64,000 nt of DNA from an uncultured Pseudomonas sp. (lineage in GTDB: Bacteria > Pseudomonadota > Gammaproteobacteria > Pseudomonadales > Pseudomonadaceae): positions 93,905 through 157,904 of the forward strand of contig NZ_CAMPHV010000007.1 in the NCBI RefSeq assembly GCF_946886105.1, written 5' to 3'. Below the pieces are notes generated by a model. That model was not told the origin of the DNA, did not search any database, and was given only the letters and a program-made list of their open reading frames with translations. A program made the position numbers and the translations under genes. The first letter of the stretch is position 1. Each line of letters begins with the position of its first letter. Of this stretch, positions 55,986 to 64,000 are shown piece after piece.

Positions 55986-56489
55986 GCTAGTTGCCCCATC
56001 GTTCTCTGGTCTCTCTTTTTTGTTGGCGACTTTACGCGACTTGCCAGTCGTAGGTCTGTTCTCAGCTGTCCTTTTAGGCTTCGCCCCTCTTGAGGTGGCA
56101 TAGGTGACCTTACGATTCACATCACTCTTAACAACTTCAGGTACGCCGTTACGTTTAACAGCAATAACGCGCCCCCTATTTGAGGGCATCGCAGCCACCA
56201 ATGATGGCCTTTTGCTGGGTGTAAGGGCCGTCATGAGCCCCATCCGTAGGCCAAACTTACGCAATATCGAATCGATGGTGCTCAAAGTCGGATTACCCTT
56301 GTCCGTTTCCAACTGATATAGCGCCCTGGTGGACATCCCGCACATTTGGGCAAAGGTTTCCTGATCAAAACCTGTGACCTCCAAACGGAGCCTACGGATA
56401 GCCATGCCAAGGGTTAATTCACCATCAGTGTGTAGTTGAATGATCTCCTCGATCAGTTGCTTACGCAGTTCTCCGGTCATGGTTTTCAT
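55983..56489 (-). CDS. hipB: HipB-like XRE-family antitoxin
   Basis: A 168-aa DNA-binding protein. ATG 56489 is used; it overlaps the hipA stop (ATGA), and the longer frame adds only four residues. The helix-turn-helix is F-D-Q-E-T-F-A-Q-M-C-G-M-S-T-R-A-L-Y-Q-L-E-T with the L-S-T-I-D-S-I-L-R-K-F-G-L end typical of HipB. A long basic tail (K-P-K-R-T-A-E-N-R... K-K-E-R-P-E) is unusual; HipB is normally about 90 aa. It should neutralise HipA and repress the operon. The gene order is toxin first, the reverse of hipBA. Confidence 0.82.
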   Translation of the reverse strand: MKTMTGELRKQLIEEIIQLHTDGELTLGMAIRRLRLEVTGFDQETFAQMCGMSTRALYQLETDKGNPTLSTIDSILRKFGLRMGLMTALTPSKRPSLVAAMPSNRGRVIAVKRNGVPEVVKSDVNRKVTYATSRGAKPKRTAENRPTTGKSRKVANKKERPENDGATS

Positions 56490-57802
56490 TGCAGCTCCCA
56501 ATACCCAAGATGTCTGTCCAAATCGTTCACCGGAAGCGCATTTGATTGGCGGATATCCAACGGCATATCTACGAGTAAATCGGGTAGCGCTCTGAGCTCT
56601 TTGGCGGCATCACGGATACGCTCGTACAGGTCATCCGGGGCATACCATTGCGGGAAGCAGGCACAGATATCACGCCACTTCGGACTTCCTTTTATTTCGG
56701 CTTGCCATTTCGTCACCCTGGTTACCGCCTCTGCATCCAAAACCATCGGGGCTAGGTCATAGATCGGGGCCAAAGCAAACCTTTCCTTGTACCGGAATAT
56801 GGATGTATTGCGACCGTGGTTATCACTGTTGCCAAGGATTCGGTTAAGCAGGTCTCGACGGATGTACTCAAAGATCAGCTCCGGAACCTCATCGGCCTGT
56901 CCGCTTACGCACCACAACTCAATCAGCTTCGATAGCACAGCCTCATGCTTGAGCTTCGATCCAGGCTCTGTGTTACCAAGTAAGGAGTAGACCGATTCAA
57001 CCGCGATACGCTCGACGCTCTGGCCGTCCACGATGCGGTCAAAACGTGGCATCCAAAGGCTGGGCTTTTCGGCTTCTTCCAAGCTCAGACCATCAGTCGA
57101 AACGGTATTCAGGCCTAGGCTCGAGACCGCTTGGTAGTACTGGTATTCAGCGCGGAGAATATTCTTGTCGTCCTCCGTCACCTTGTTTCTGGCGAACTTA
57201 ACTAGCCAGTGTGATTGCACTAGCGAATCATCGAGCATGGCATCAGCGTAAAACTGTCCATCATGGCCCTCTGTCAGCAGTAGCTTTGGTGCTTCACCCT
57301 GTGCACCTGTCGCGCCGCCTAGCGCCGCGCCAGCCTCGTAGGCGTACTCAAGGAAATCATTGGTGCGCTCAACGACTTCCTGGCGAGCAAAGGCCTCGGC
57401 GCCCGATTCCTCAAGGGCTTCAACGGACTCTTTCACGCGCAGATTGCCGATAGGCGATGGTGTGCATCTACCCAACAAGAACAGATCAATATCTATCCCC
57501 TCGGGCTTTTCATCATTGAAACGCTTGAGCAGCGACTTCTTCGCATGGCCCGCAGGAATGATGTCGTAAACGAAGGCTGGGAAGCCTTTGCTATCCTCAG
57601 CGCTCCAGTTGACAGGCAAGTTAACGCTGACGGCATATTCAAAAATGCTATCTGTCACCTGATAAAAGTCATGCAGGTACGCCGTTTTGTACGAAGTCGT
57701 GCTGCGCGTATCTGCGACCCTTTGAGTATCCGATATGCTCAGCTCTAGGGCGTCGTGCCATTGGCCGTTCACATAGGTTTGTATGGTCAGCGCGTTGTAC
57801 AT
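56486..57802 (-). CDS. hipA: HipA-family serine/threonine kinase toxin
   Basis: A 438-aa HipA-like kinase. ATG 57802 begins M-Y-N-A-L-T-I-Q-T-Y; an upstream TTG frame is weaker. The P-loop-like G-G-A-T-G-A-Q-G-E-A-P-K-L-L, the catalytic loop N-R-I-L-G-N-S-D-N-H-G-R-N and the magnesium motif I-Y-D-L-A-P-M are all intact, so it is probably active. HipA proteins phosphorylate targets such as glutamyl-tRNA synthetase and induce dormancy. The N-terminal part is more divergent than in E. coli HipA. A palindromic operator lies about 100 bp upstream. Confidence 0.88.
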   Translation of the reverse strand: MYNALTIQTYVNGQWHDALELSISDTQRVADTRSTTSYKTAYLHDFYQVTDSIFEYAVSVNLPVNWSAEDSKGFPAFVYDIIPAGHAKKSLLKRFNDEKPEGIDIDLFLLGRCTPSPIGNLRVKESVEALEESGAEAFARQEVVERTNDFLEYAYEAGAALGGATGAQGEAPKLLLTEGHDGQFYADAMLDDSLVQSHWLVKFARNKVTEDDKNILRAEYQYYQAVSSLGLNTVSTDGLSLEEAEKPSLWMPRFDRIVDGQSVERIAVESVYSLLGNTEPGSKLKHEAVLSKLIELWCVSGQADEVPELIFEYIRRDLLNRILGNSDNHGRNTSIFRYKERFALAPIYDLAPMVLDAEAVTRVTKWQAEIKGSPKWRDICACFPQWYAPDDLYERIRDAAKELRALPDLLVDMPLDIRQSNALPVNDLDRHLGYWELQ

Positions 57803-58193
57803 GGTGGCAACATCAATCGGTATTAAGATGCTGATTATTCTGGATTGCGGCCGCTTAATCGGCAATATAAATCTTTAAATAAGCCAATTCTGTTTTTTAT
57901 CGGTACTTTAATACCGACTGCCGCTTGCTGATCTGGCTGTGGCGATAGCCTATTAGCATGGGGCTTGTGTTCGTCATGGAGCGGAGGCAGCCCTTAGTGA
58001 ATGACTGCTTCTGGCAGAGCTCAGCCGGTTCTAACTGGCCGCTAAGGGTCGATTCTGTCTGTCAACGCGGGAGCCGAAGCTCGATCCTTGGGCCCCTGTT
58101 CGGCTTAGAGAAGTCACTCGCGATCCAGGAGTGTCTTCAGTGGAGCCGGGGCATGGCTGCTCGGCCATACGAAGCTGAAAGTACTGTCCGATA
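57803..58193. other. hipA upstream region
   Basis: 391 bp, no gene seen. It holds the hip operator and its half-site near the hipA end, and AT-rich sequence at 57865-57915 (runs of A and T) suitable for a minus-strand promoter. The rest up to the repeat element at 58194 shows nothing recognisable. Confidence 0.55.
57817..57917. promoter_or_regulatory. hipAB operator: one full palindrome and one half-site
   Basis: TCGGTA-CTTTAA-TACCGA at 57900-57917 is a perfect 6-6-6 inverted repeat. A second site at 57818-57827, TCGGTATTAA, repeats the first ten bases of the palindrome's reverse complement. The spacing and position just upstream of hipA fit two-site binding by a HipB dimer. Confidence 0.55.
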
Positions 58194-58465
58194 CCTAGGG
58201 TCTGTTGCCGTATCATCGCGACCGCGCCGGAGCCTGTTTTAGCGCGAGGCAAGGCATGAGACGCGAGGTTTGGTTGTTCCAAATGAGCGTCGAGAAACGC
58301 AGTATCGCGCTAAAACAGGCCCGGCCCTTCGGGTTGCGCGGAAAATCTCGCCATGCGTTGTTGTAGGACTTGGCAAGGGAACAACCATTACCTGCGTCCT
58401 ACGCCTAGCCTGGCGAGATTTTTCGCGGCAACGCGGCTTGCGCTGAAACGGCAACAGACCCTAGG
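58194..58465. mobile_element. 272-bp MITE-like element with perfect 18-bp terminal inverted repeats
   Basis: The ends CCTAGGGTCTGTTGCCGT (58194-58211) and ACGGCAACAGACCCTAGG (58448-58465) are exact inverses. Inside are two more inverted pairs: GCCTGTTTTAGCGCGA (58232-58247) with its exact inverse at 58305-58320, and A-A-A-A-T-C-T-C-G-C-C-A (58342-58353) with T-G-G-C-G-A-G-A-T-T-T-T (58411-58422). No ORF. It should fold into a multi-branched structure. This is a known-looking Pseudomonas intergenic repeat type, but I cannot name it. Confidence 0.8.
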
Positions 58466-58714
58466 AACTGAGGTTGATCACGCAAATGGCGGAATAGACC
58501 GAGATCTGATCATGCATGGCGATGGTTGCAGCCAGACCGTCGCGATCGGTCAATAAGGTCGCCGACGCTGTGGCCGAAAAACAATGAAGTTTTCGATGTC
58601 CAGCCCTTGCGATACCGGAAGAAAAAATGTCCGGCTTCGTCGTGAATGAAACGGGTCGACCAACCACTTGGATGCGGCGCGGAACGGCAAACGTCGGGGC
58701 ACGCACAAGGCGGG

Positions 58715-58843
58715 ACGAGGATTACGGCCATTGAGTTGGATCAGGAGGTAGAGGCCGTCGCCGTCGAAAAGCTTATAGACGCGCTCTGTGAGCTTGGCCG
58801 AGCGGCAAGCAGCGTCGCTGAGTGGGGCAATGGCGCGCGACAT
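58715..58843 (-). pseudogene. N-terminal remnant of a tRNA-targeted tyrosine integrase
   Basis: The first ~43 codons read M-S-R-A-I-A-P-L-S-D-A-A-C-R-S-A-K-L-T-E-R-V-Y-K-L-F-D-G-D-G-L-Y-L-L-I, matching the opening (DUF4102-like) of P4-type integrases. The frame continues to 58550 but loses all similarity after L-N-G. The catalytic domain is absent. It starts 159 bp from the 3' end of tRNA-Thr, the usual integrase-attachment layout, so an island integrated here and later lost or rearranged its integrase. Confidence 0.72.
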
Positions 58844-58933
58844 AAGGGTACTCCCTTTTATCGAACTGGCTTTGTACCCCTAAAAGTACCCTTGAAGCGG
58901 CGAATCTATCGGAAACGGCAGAACGCCAAAACG

Positions 58934-58960
58934 AAAAAACCTGCTAGGAGGCAGGTTTTT
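58934..58960 (-). terminator. Rho-independent terminator of tRNA-Thr
   Basis: AAAAACCTGC (58935-58944) pairs with GCAGGTTTTT (58951-58960) around TAGGAG. The T-run on either side makes it work in both directions. It lies 43 bp past the tRNA 3' end. Confidence 0.85.
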
Positions 58961-59002
58961 CGGGGTTTCAGAGATTTTGAAAGCTTTCTCTGGAACTTCA
59001 TA

Positions 59003-59078
<76 letters not shown>

Positions 59079-59369
59079 ATTTGAGGGCGGCCATTATATC
59101 TATTCAGTGGTCCGAGTAAAGCCGTCTGAGCATAGTTCTGCGTTGCTTGGGCTATCAGCAGCAAAATCCTTATGCACAAGTTGATGGTTACTACTCGATG
59201 CTCGTTTTAAAAGCGTGAAATTCATCACCTATTTTTATAAGTAGCTGTTCTGCTTGGTATTTATTGGCTGTTTAAAAAGCCGCTAGCTGCTTTGGCGATA
59301 CGCCGCGGCGGCTTTGCCTGGGCTTTCCAGGAATCTATCAACAAAGTTATCCACAGATTTTCGGGCTGT
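59079..59369. other. Spacer between tRNA-Thr and the methyltransferase gene
   Basis: 291 bp with no gene. Upstream of the tRNA this should contain the tRNA promoter on the minus strand; I could not fix the boxes with confidence. Confidence 0.5.
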
Positions 59370-60587
59370 TTACGGGCGTTCAGCGAGCAGTAACAGGTTG
59401 CGTGGAGTGAGTTGGCTGGGGCAGAAGAGGCCCAGGTGCACGCTATATCCCTGTTCTTGCAAGTAGAGCGCGCGGTCGAGCAGCAGCCAGAGTTCCAGTG
59501 GTCGGCGAAACAGGCCGCGCACCAGCTCCAGATTGCGCACTTCGGCCAAGCGTTGCCAGCCTTGGTTTTCGAGGGCCTGCCAGTCCTGGTCGCCTGGGCT
59601 GGGCAGGTGTTTGAGGGCCGCCAGATGGCGGCAGTAGTCGGCGAGGCTGGCGTTGAGCCAGGCAGGCGCGAGCGAAGGGGTGGGTAGGTAATCGTCTATG
59701 CCGCGCAGTTGTCGTTGCAGCAGGTCGAATGCCAGGCGCCAGGCCATCGACTGGTCGCGCTGGCGGCGTACGCGGGCGCCGGCGGTCACGGTTTCGCTAA
59801 GCGGCAAGCCGAGATCGTCGAGCGACAGCTGCAACGCCGAGGTTTTTGCGGTTTCGGAGAGCGCCTGGTAGTTCGGCGTGCCAATGCGGTTATAGCAGCA
59901 GGGCGCCACGGCCAGTTGTTGGCAGCCGGTCTGGCTGGCCAGTTGCAGCAGGCGCACATGCAGGTCACCGCAGGCGTGCAGGGCGACCGGGGTGTGTTCG
60001 CTGAGCAGCCGAGCCGCGGCGCTGTCGGCCATTACATCCTGCTGTATGTGCGCGGCGTCGAGGCCCGTGCGTTCGCTTAAGCGCTGGCCGGCCTCGATCA
60101 GCTCGGCGTCGTGTTCCAGGCAGGTCAGCGCGCCGCCGTCGTGCGCCAGCAGGCGTCCCAGGTGACCTTTGCCGGCGCACCAGTCGAGCCAATGGCGCGG
60201 TTGCCGGGCGAATTGCAGGCAAGCGGCGAAGGCCTCTATCTGTTGCCATTTGCGCCCCGGCACGCCGGCATTGAGGCGCGAGGGCCGTTGCACCAGCGCA
60301 TGCTGGGGGAATGCATCGACAGCGCTCAGTGCGGCTGCTTGCGCCGCCAACTCAGGATAGGGCCAGGGCGCCTGGAGCAACTCGGGCTGATTGTGCGCGG
60401 CTTCGGCTGCGGCCAGGGAGCGCCCGCGCAGCCAGGTCGCTAGCTGCGGGTACTCGGCTTCCCAAGGTAATTGTCGCTGGGTGAAGGGCCGTGGTCGCCA
60501 GAGCCGCTGATGTTTCAGGAGCAAGGCGTCCAGCGCTTCGAAGCGGGCGAGCAATTGCGGGCCGCTAAGGGTGTCGGGCATGGACAT
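59370..60587 (-). CDS. SAM-dependent methyltransferase-like protein
   Basis: A 405-aa cytoplasmic protein. The SAM-binding motif I is H-W-L-D-W-C-A-G-K-G-H-L-G-R-L-L and motif II is A-L-T-C-L-E-H-D-A. A later V-A-P-C-C-Y-N-R-I-G segment matches the Methyltransf_32-type domain. Substrate unknown. Methionine and alternative starts one codon apart (M-S-M-P) are possible. It resumes the backbone right of the tRNA. Confidence 0.8.
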   Translation of the reverse strand: MSMPDTLSGPQLLARFEALDALLLKHQRLWRPRPFTQRQLPWEAEYPQLATWLRGRSLAAAEAAHNQPELLQAPWPYPELAAQAAALSAVDAFPQHALVQRPSRLNAGVPGRKWQQIEAFAACLQFARQPRHWLDWCAGKGHLGRLLAHDGGALTCLEHDAELIEAGQRLSERTGLDAAHIQQDVMADSAAARLLSEHTPVALHACGDLHVRLLQLASQTGCQQLAVAPCCYNRIGTPNYQALSETAKTSALQLSLDDLGLPLSETVTAGARVRRQRDQSMAWRLAFDLLQRQLRGIDDYLPTPSLAPAWLNASLADYCRHLAALKHLPSPGDQDWQALENQGWQRLAEVRNLELVRGLFRRPLELWLLLDRALYLQEQGYSVHLGLFCPSQLTPRNLLLLAERP

Positions 60588-60701
60588 GGTTGATGGAGGC
60601 GTATGAGGGCGAGGCCTGAGTATATCGTCGCCGGTGGGCGGCGGGCAGGTGTGGCTATGGCTCGCCGGCTGCCTTGAGCCTGCCGACGAGCGCCGCGGTT
60701 G

Positions 60702-61391
60702 CTAACGACCCTGGCAGGCGTCGACCCTGAGCCAGCGTTCCAGCAGCTTGAAGCCGCGTACCAGGATGAACGCTATCAGCAGATAGAACATCCCGGCGGC
60801 GAAGAATATCTCCACCGGCAGGTAGGTGCGCGCGATGATGGTGCGCGCCATGCCGGTCAGCTCCAGCAAGGTGACGGTGCTGGCCAGGGAGCTGGCCTTG
60901 AGCATCAGGATCACTTCGTTGCTGTAGGCCGGCAGGCCGATGCGCGCGGCGCGCGGCAGGACGATATAGAACATGGTCTGCGCCCGTGACATACCCAATG
61001 CGCGCGCGGCTTCGACTTCGCCCTGGGGCACTGCCTGGATCGCGCCGCGCAAAATCTCGGCGATATAGGCCGCGGTATGCAGGGTCATGGTCAGTACGGC
61101 GCACCAGTAGGGCGAGCGCAGGTATGGCCATAGCGGCCCTTGGCGTACGGCTTCGAACTGCGCCAGGCCGTAGTAGACCAGAAACAGCTGCACCAGCAGC
61201 GGGGTGCCGCGGAAGAAGAAGATGTAGCCATAGGGCAGCGAGCGCACGTACCAATGTTTGGAGGCGCGGGCGATACCCATGGGGATCGCCAGAATCAGCC
61301 CGGCGACCACGGCGATGGCCACCAGCTCCAGGGTCAGCAGCGCGCCTTCGGCCAGGCGCGGCAGCCACTTGATGATGATTTCCCAGTTCAT
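60702..61391 (-). CDS. Basic amino-acid ABC transporter permease HisM-like
   Basis: A 229-aa inner-membrane permease; ATG 61391 overlaps the upstream permease stop (ATGA) and begins M-N-W-E-I-I-I-K-W-L-P-R. The EAA-type loop is E-A-A-R-A-L-G-M-S-R-A-Q-T and membrane segments flank it. It forms a heterodimer with the HisQ-like protein. It is the last gene of the operon. Confidence 0.9.
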   Translation of the reverse strand: MNWEIIIKWLPRLAEGALLTLELVAIAVVAGLILAIPMGIARASKHWYVRSLPYGYIFFFRGTPLLVQLFLVYYGLAQFEAVRQGPLWPYLRSPYWCAVLTMTLHTAAYIAEILRGAIQAVPQGEVEAARALGMSRAQTMFYIVLPRAARIGLPAYSNEVILMLKASSLASTVTLLELTGMARTIIARTYLPVEIFFAAGMFYLLIAFILVRGFKLLERWLRVDACQGR

Positions 61392-62083
61392 GTCGCGCTC
61401 CTGATGAAACCACGGCTGGCGCGCTTCTCGAGGAAATACAGGCCGATCATGGCGAGCACGGTCAGGCCCAGGTAGATGAAGGCGGCGACCATATAGAAGG
61501 TGAATGGCTCCTTGCTGGCGGTCACGGCGATTTGCGAGCGGCGCATGATTTCTTCCAGGCCGATCACCGAGACCAGGGCGGTGTCCTTCATCAGAATCAT
61601 GAACAGGTTGCCCAAACCGGGCAGGGCGATTCGCCACATTTGCGGCAGTATCAACCGCCAGAAAATTCGTATTTTGGACAGCCCCAGGGCTTGGCCGGCT
61701 TCGCGGTGACCCTTGGGAATGGCCAGGATCGCGCCGCGGAACACCTCGGTCGCGTAAGCGCCGAAGCAGAGACCCAGGGCGATGGTGCCGGCGGCGAACG
61801 CGCTCAGTTCGAGGCTTTCAATGCCCAGCAAATCGGCCAGGTTGCGCATCAGTTGCACGGTGCCGAAATAGATCAGCAACACCCAAAGCAATTCGGGGAC
61901 GCCGCGCACGATGGTCGAGTAAGTACCGCCCAGCCATTGCAGCGGCTTGTACGGCGAGGTTTTCGCCAAAGCCCCGAGCAGGCCGAGCACCAGACCTAGC
62001 GAGAGCGCGCTAAGCGCCAGCTTGATGGTCATCAAGGTACCCGCGGCCAGGGCCGGGCCGAATCCGTAGAGGTCGAAAGTCAT
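61388..62083 (-). CDS. Basic amino-acid ABC transporter permease HisQ-like
   Basis: A 231-aa permease with five or so membrane segments and the EAA loop E-A-G-Q-A-L-G-L-S-K-I-R-I-F. It begins M-T-F-D-L-Y-G-F-G-P-A-L-A-A-G-T. Located between the binding-protein and HisM-like genes. Confidence 0.9.
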   Translation of the reverse strand: MTFDLYGFGPALAAGTLMTIKLALSALSLGLVLGLLGALAKTSPYKPLQWLGGTYSTIVRGVPELLWVLLIYFGTVQLMRNLADLLGIESLELSAFAAGTIALGLCFGAYATEVFRGAILAIPKGHREAGQALGLSKIRIFWRLILPQMWRIALPGLGNLFMILMKDTALVSVIGLEEIMRRSQIAVTASKEPFTFYMVAAFIYLGLTVLAMIGLYFLEKRASRGFIRSAT

Positions 62084-62135
62084 GAGGGGCGCTCAGAAGC
62101 CTGCGCCGCCCGAGGGGCGACGCAGTGCCGGCTGC

Positions 62136-62888
62136 TTAGTAGATGCTGAAGGGGAAGTACTTGTCGTTGATCTTCTTGTAGGTGCCGTCGGCGACGATTT
62201 CTTTCAGTGCGGCGTTCAGCTTCTCGCGCAGAGGATCGCCCTTGCGTACGGCGATGCCGATCTTGTCGTTGTCGAATACCGGCTCGCCCTTGAATTCGAA
62301 GTCTTTGCCGGCGTCGCTCTTCAGCCATTCCCAGTTGACGAAGCTGTCGGCCAGCACGCCGTCGAGACGGCCCGAGGACAGGTCGAGGTAGGCGTTTTCC
62401 TGGGTGTCGTAGAGCTTGATGTCGACCACGCCGTCCAGGTTGTCTTCCAGCCAGGTGCCGGCGATGGTGGCGCGCTGGGCGCCGATGACCTTGCCCTTGA
62501 GGCTGGCTTTATCGGTCTTGAAGTCCGCGCCTTTGGGGGCGATGAACTGCAGCTTGTTGGTGTAGTAGGGCTCGGTGAAGTCGACGGCCGCCTGGCGTTC
62601 TTCGGTGATCGACATCGAGGCGATCAGGAAGTCGAATTTCTTCGCGTTCAGGGCCGGGATGATGCCGTCCCAGTCGGAGGTGACCACTTCGCATTCGGCC
62701 TGCATTTTGGCGCACAGGGCTTGGCCGATTTCCACGTCGAAGCCGCCGACCTGGCCGTTGGCGTCGATCAGGTTGAACGGCGGGTAAGCGCCCTCGGTGC
62801 CCATTTTGAGTTTGTCAGCAGCGACGGCGCTGGTACCGAATGCCAGGGTGGCGGCAGCGGCCAGCAGGATCTTCTTATAGCTCTGCAT
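62136..62888 (-). CDS. Lysine/arginine/ornithine-type periplasmic binding protein
   Basis: A 250-aa exported receptor: signal peptide M-Q-S-Y-K-K-I-L-L-A-A... A-V-A-A-D, then the SBP_bac_3 fold with G-T-E-G-A-Y-P-P-F-N, G-F-D-V-E-I-G-Q-A-L, W-D-G-I-I-P-A-L and the two-lobe pocket segment S-M-S-I-T-E-E-R. These match HisJ/ArgT/AotJ. Ligand is probably Lys, Arg, Orn or His; the lysine cluster upstream makes lysine attractive but unproven. Confidence 0.92.
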   Translation of the reverse strand: MQSYKKILLAAAATLAFGTSAVAADKLKMGTEGAYPPFNLIDANGQVGGFDVEIGQALCAKMQAECEVVTSDWDGIIPALNAKKFDFLIASMSITEERQAAVDFTEPYYTNKLQFIAPKGADFKTDKASLKGKVIGAQRATIAGTWLEDNLDGVVDIKLYDTQENAYLDLSSGRLDGVLADSFVNWEWLKSDAGKDFEFKGEPVFDNDKIGIAVRKGDPLREKLNAALKEIVADGTYKKINDKYFPFSIY

Positions 62889-62905
62889 GCGTTGTTGCTC
62901 CGTGT

Positions 62906-63679
62906 TTAGTGATTGCTGGACATGAATTGTTTGCAGCGCGCCGAGCTCGGGTTGTCGAACACCTGCTCGGGCGGGCCTTGCTCCTCGATCAAGCCTTGGT
63001 GGAGGAACACCACTTCGCTGGAAACCTGACGGGCGAACCCCATCTCATGGGTTACCAGCAACATGGTGCGACCTTCATCGGCGAGCGCGCGGATGACATT
63101 AAGCACTTCTTGTACCATCTCCGGGTCGAGAGCCGAAGTCGGCTCGTCGAACAGGATCACCTTGGGCTCCATGCACAGGGTGCGGGCGATCGCCGCGCGC
63201 TGTTGCTGGCCGCCCGACAACTGATTGGGATAAACGTGGCGTTTGTCGCCGATGCCGACCTTGGCCAGCAGCGCCTCGGCGCGTTCGATGGCTTCGGCCT
63301 TGCTCAGGCCGAGCACGCGGCGCGGTGCCTCGATGATGTTATCGAGCACGCTCATGTGCGGCCACAGATTGAAATTCTGAAAAACGAAACCCAGCTCGCT
63401 GCGCAAACGATTGATCTGTTTGCCGTCGGCGGCCACCAGCTCGCCGTTCTTCGCGGGCTTCAGTTTGAGCTCTTCGCCAGCGACGACGATCTGCCCTTTG
63501 TGCGGGTTTTCCAGCAGGTTGATGCAACGCAGGAAGGTCGACTTGCCGGAGCCGGAAGAGCCGAGGATGGAAATGACATCGCCGTCGCGCGCGGTAAGGG
63601 AGATGCCTTTGAGCACCTCGAGATCGCCGTAGCGTTTATGCAAATCGCGAATTTCCAGCGCGGGCGTAGCCTCGGCCAT
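62906..63679 (-). CDS. Basic amino-acid ABC transporter ATP-binding protein HisP-like
   Basis: A 257-aa ATPase with Walker A G-S-S-G-S-G-K-S-T-F, signature L-S-G-G-Q-Q-Q-R, Walker B V-I-L-F-D-E-P-T-S-A-L-D and the switch His in V-T-H-E-M-G-F-A. It heads the operon in the order P-J-Q-M; G-A-G-G-A-A-A-A precedes its ATG. It powers uptake by the HisQM-type permease. Confidence 0.93.
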   Translation of the reverse strand: MAEATPALEIRDLHKRYGDLEVLKGISLTARDGDVISILGSSGSGKSTFLRCINLLENPHKGQIVVAGEELKLKPAKNGELVAADGKQINRLRSELGFVFQNFNLWPHMSVLDNIIEAPRRVLGLSKAEAIERAEALLAKVGIGDKRHVYPNQLSGGQQQRAAIARTLCMEPKVILFDEPTSALDPEMVQEVLNVIRALADEGRTMLLVTHEMGFARQVSSEVVFLHQGLIEEQGPPEQVFDNPSSARCKQFMSSNH

Positions 63680-64000
63680 GGGATGTTTTCCTCTTATTCG
63701 ATGTGCTCAGGCTTAGCTGGTGTGGCGCCAAGCTAGCATAGCGTTTCAGTGACCGCCAAGCCGTTTACGGGGCGTGAATGGCTTGCTTGGTCAGGGGTGT
63801 CGCCTCGCGGAAGTTGCTTGTCGCGCTGGCGCAATATTGCGCCCGGGCATGGCAATCGTCGGCTTCGCCATTACCGATGGCGAGGGTGGTGGCGAACGGC
63901 CGTTGGCCTTTGCGCCTTGTCGAATAGGGTTTATTCGACGCAAAAAAAGGCTATGTCCCAAGACCGTGTTGCAAGTACTAAGCTTTAAGGCAGGCATCCG
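63680..64000. other. Right end of the window, no gene resolved
   Basis: 321 bp upstream of the ABC operon. It should hold that operon's minus-strand promoter. Open frames here are short and unrecognised, and a gene running off the right edge cannot be excluded. Confidence 0.5.

Noticed and set aside
58510..58731. Continuation of the integrase in other frames
   Set aside because: None of the frames shows the catalytic R-H-R-Y residues; the similarity stops after about 43 codons.

Overview
The window looks like the chromosome of a Pseudomonas-type gammaproteobacterium. It is GC-rich, and its backbone genes occur together near the end of the P. aeruginosa chromosome as I remember it: hslR, fabY, the dctPQM and dctBD dicarboxylate genes, the rml genes, tRNA-Thr and a basic amino-acid ABC transporter. 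Synteny is recalled from knowledge, not searched.

Layout. 1-16.6 kb is backbone: the 3' part of hslR, fabY, an acyl-CoA synthetase, a TRAP dicarboxylate transporter (dctPQM) with its two-component system (dctBD) and a likely sigma-54 promoter, a chemoreceptor, and the dTDP-L-rhamnose genes in the order rmlB-A-C-D. 17.3-45.8 kb is a large accessory exopolysaccharide locus joined to an exosortase/PEP-CTERM-type sorting system. It holds an exosortase with a fused EpsI domain, a PrsT-like TPR lipoprotein, a sorting-associated ATPase, three substrates with C-terminal VPLP-type signals, a lipid-linked sugar starter enzyme, Wza-, Wzz- and BY-kinase-like export parts, an outer-membrane barrel, galE, a GH5-like hydrolase, an O-antigen ligase/polymerase-like protein, a flippase, six glycosyltransferases (GT2 x3, GT25, GT4, GT26) and four O-acyltransferase candidates.

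46.2-53.4 kb is a lysine (pipecolate/2-aminoadipate) catabolic cluster: hglS, a class III aminotransferase, a LysR regulator, amaB and amaA. Two near-identical palindromes mark the likely LysR operators. 53.5-58.9 kb is a patchy accessory stretch: a serine hydrolase, a small Cys-containing hypothetical protein, a hipA-hipB toxin-antitoxin pair in reversed gene order, a 272-bp element with perfect terminal inverted repeats, and an integrase N-terminal remnant beside tRNA-Thr(TGT). From 59.4 kb the backbone resumes with a methyltransferase and a lysine/arginine/ornithine-type ABC transporter (gene order P-J-Q-M).

How the genes work together. The rml and galE products supply dTDP-rhamnose and UDP-galactose to the glycosyltransferases. 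Repeat units are started on undecaprenyl phosphate, flipped, polymerised and exported, while VPLP-CTERM proteins are probably processed by the exosortase at the envelope. The lysine cluster would carry pipecolate and aminoadipate to 2-hydroxyglutarate, and the ABC transporter at the right end could supply the substrate.

The observations most worth following are: (1) one VPLP-CTERM substrate carries a Cys plus Q-L-A-I-W motif pair resembling Gram-positive thioester adhesin domains; (2) a short repeat family supplies the stop codon of four different genes; (3) the paired LysR operators; (4) the reversed hipAB with a palindromic operator.
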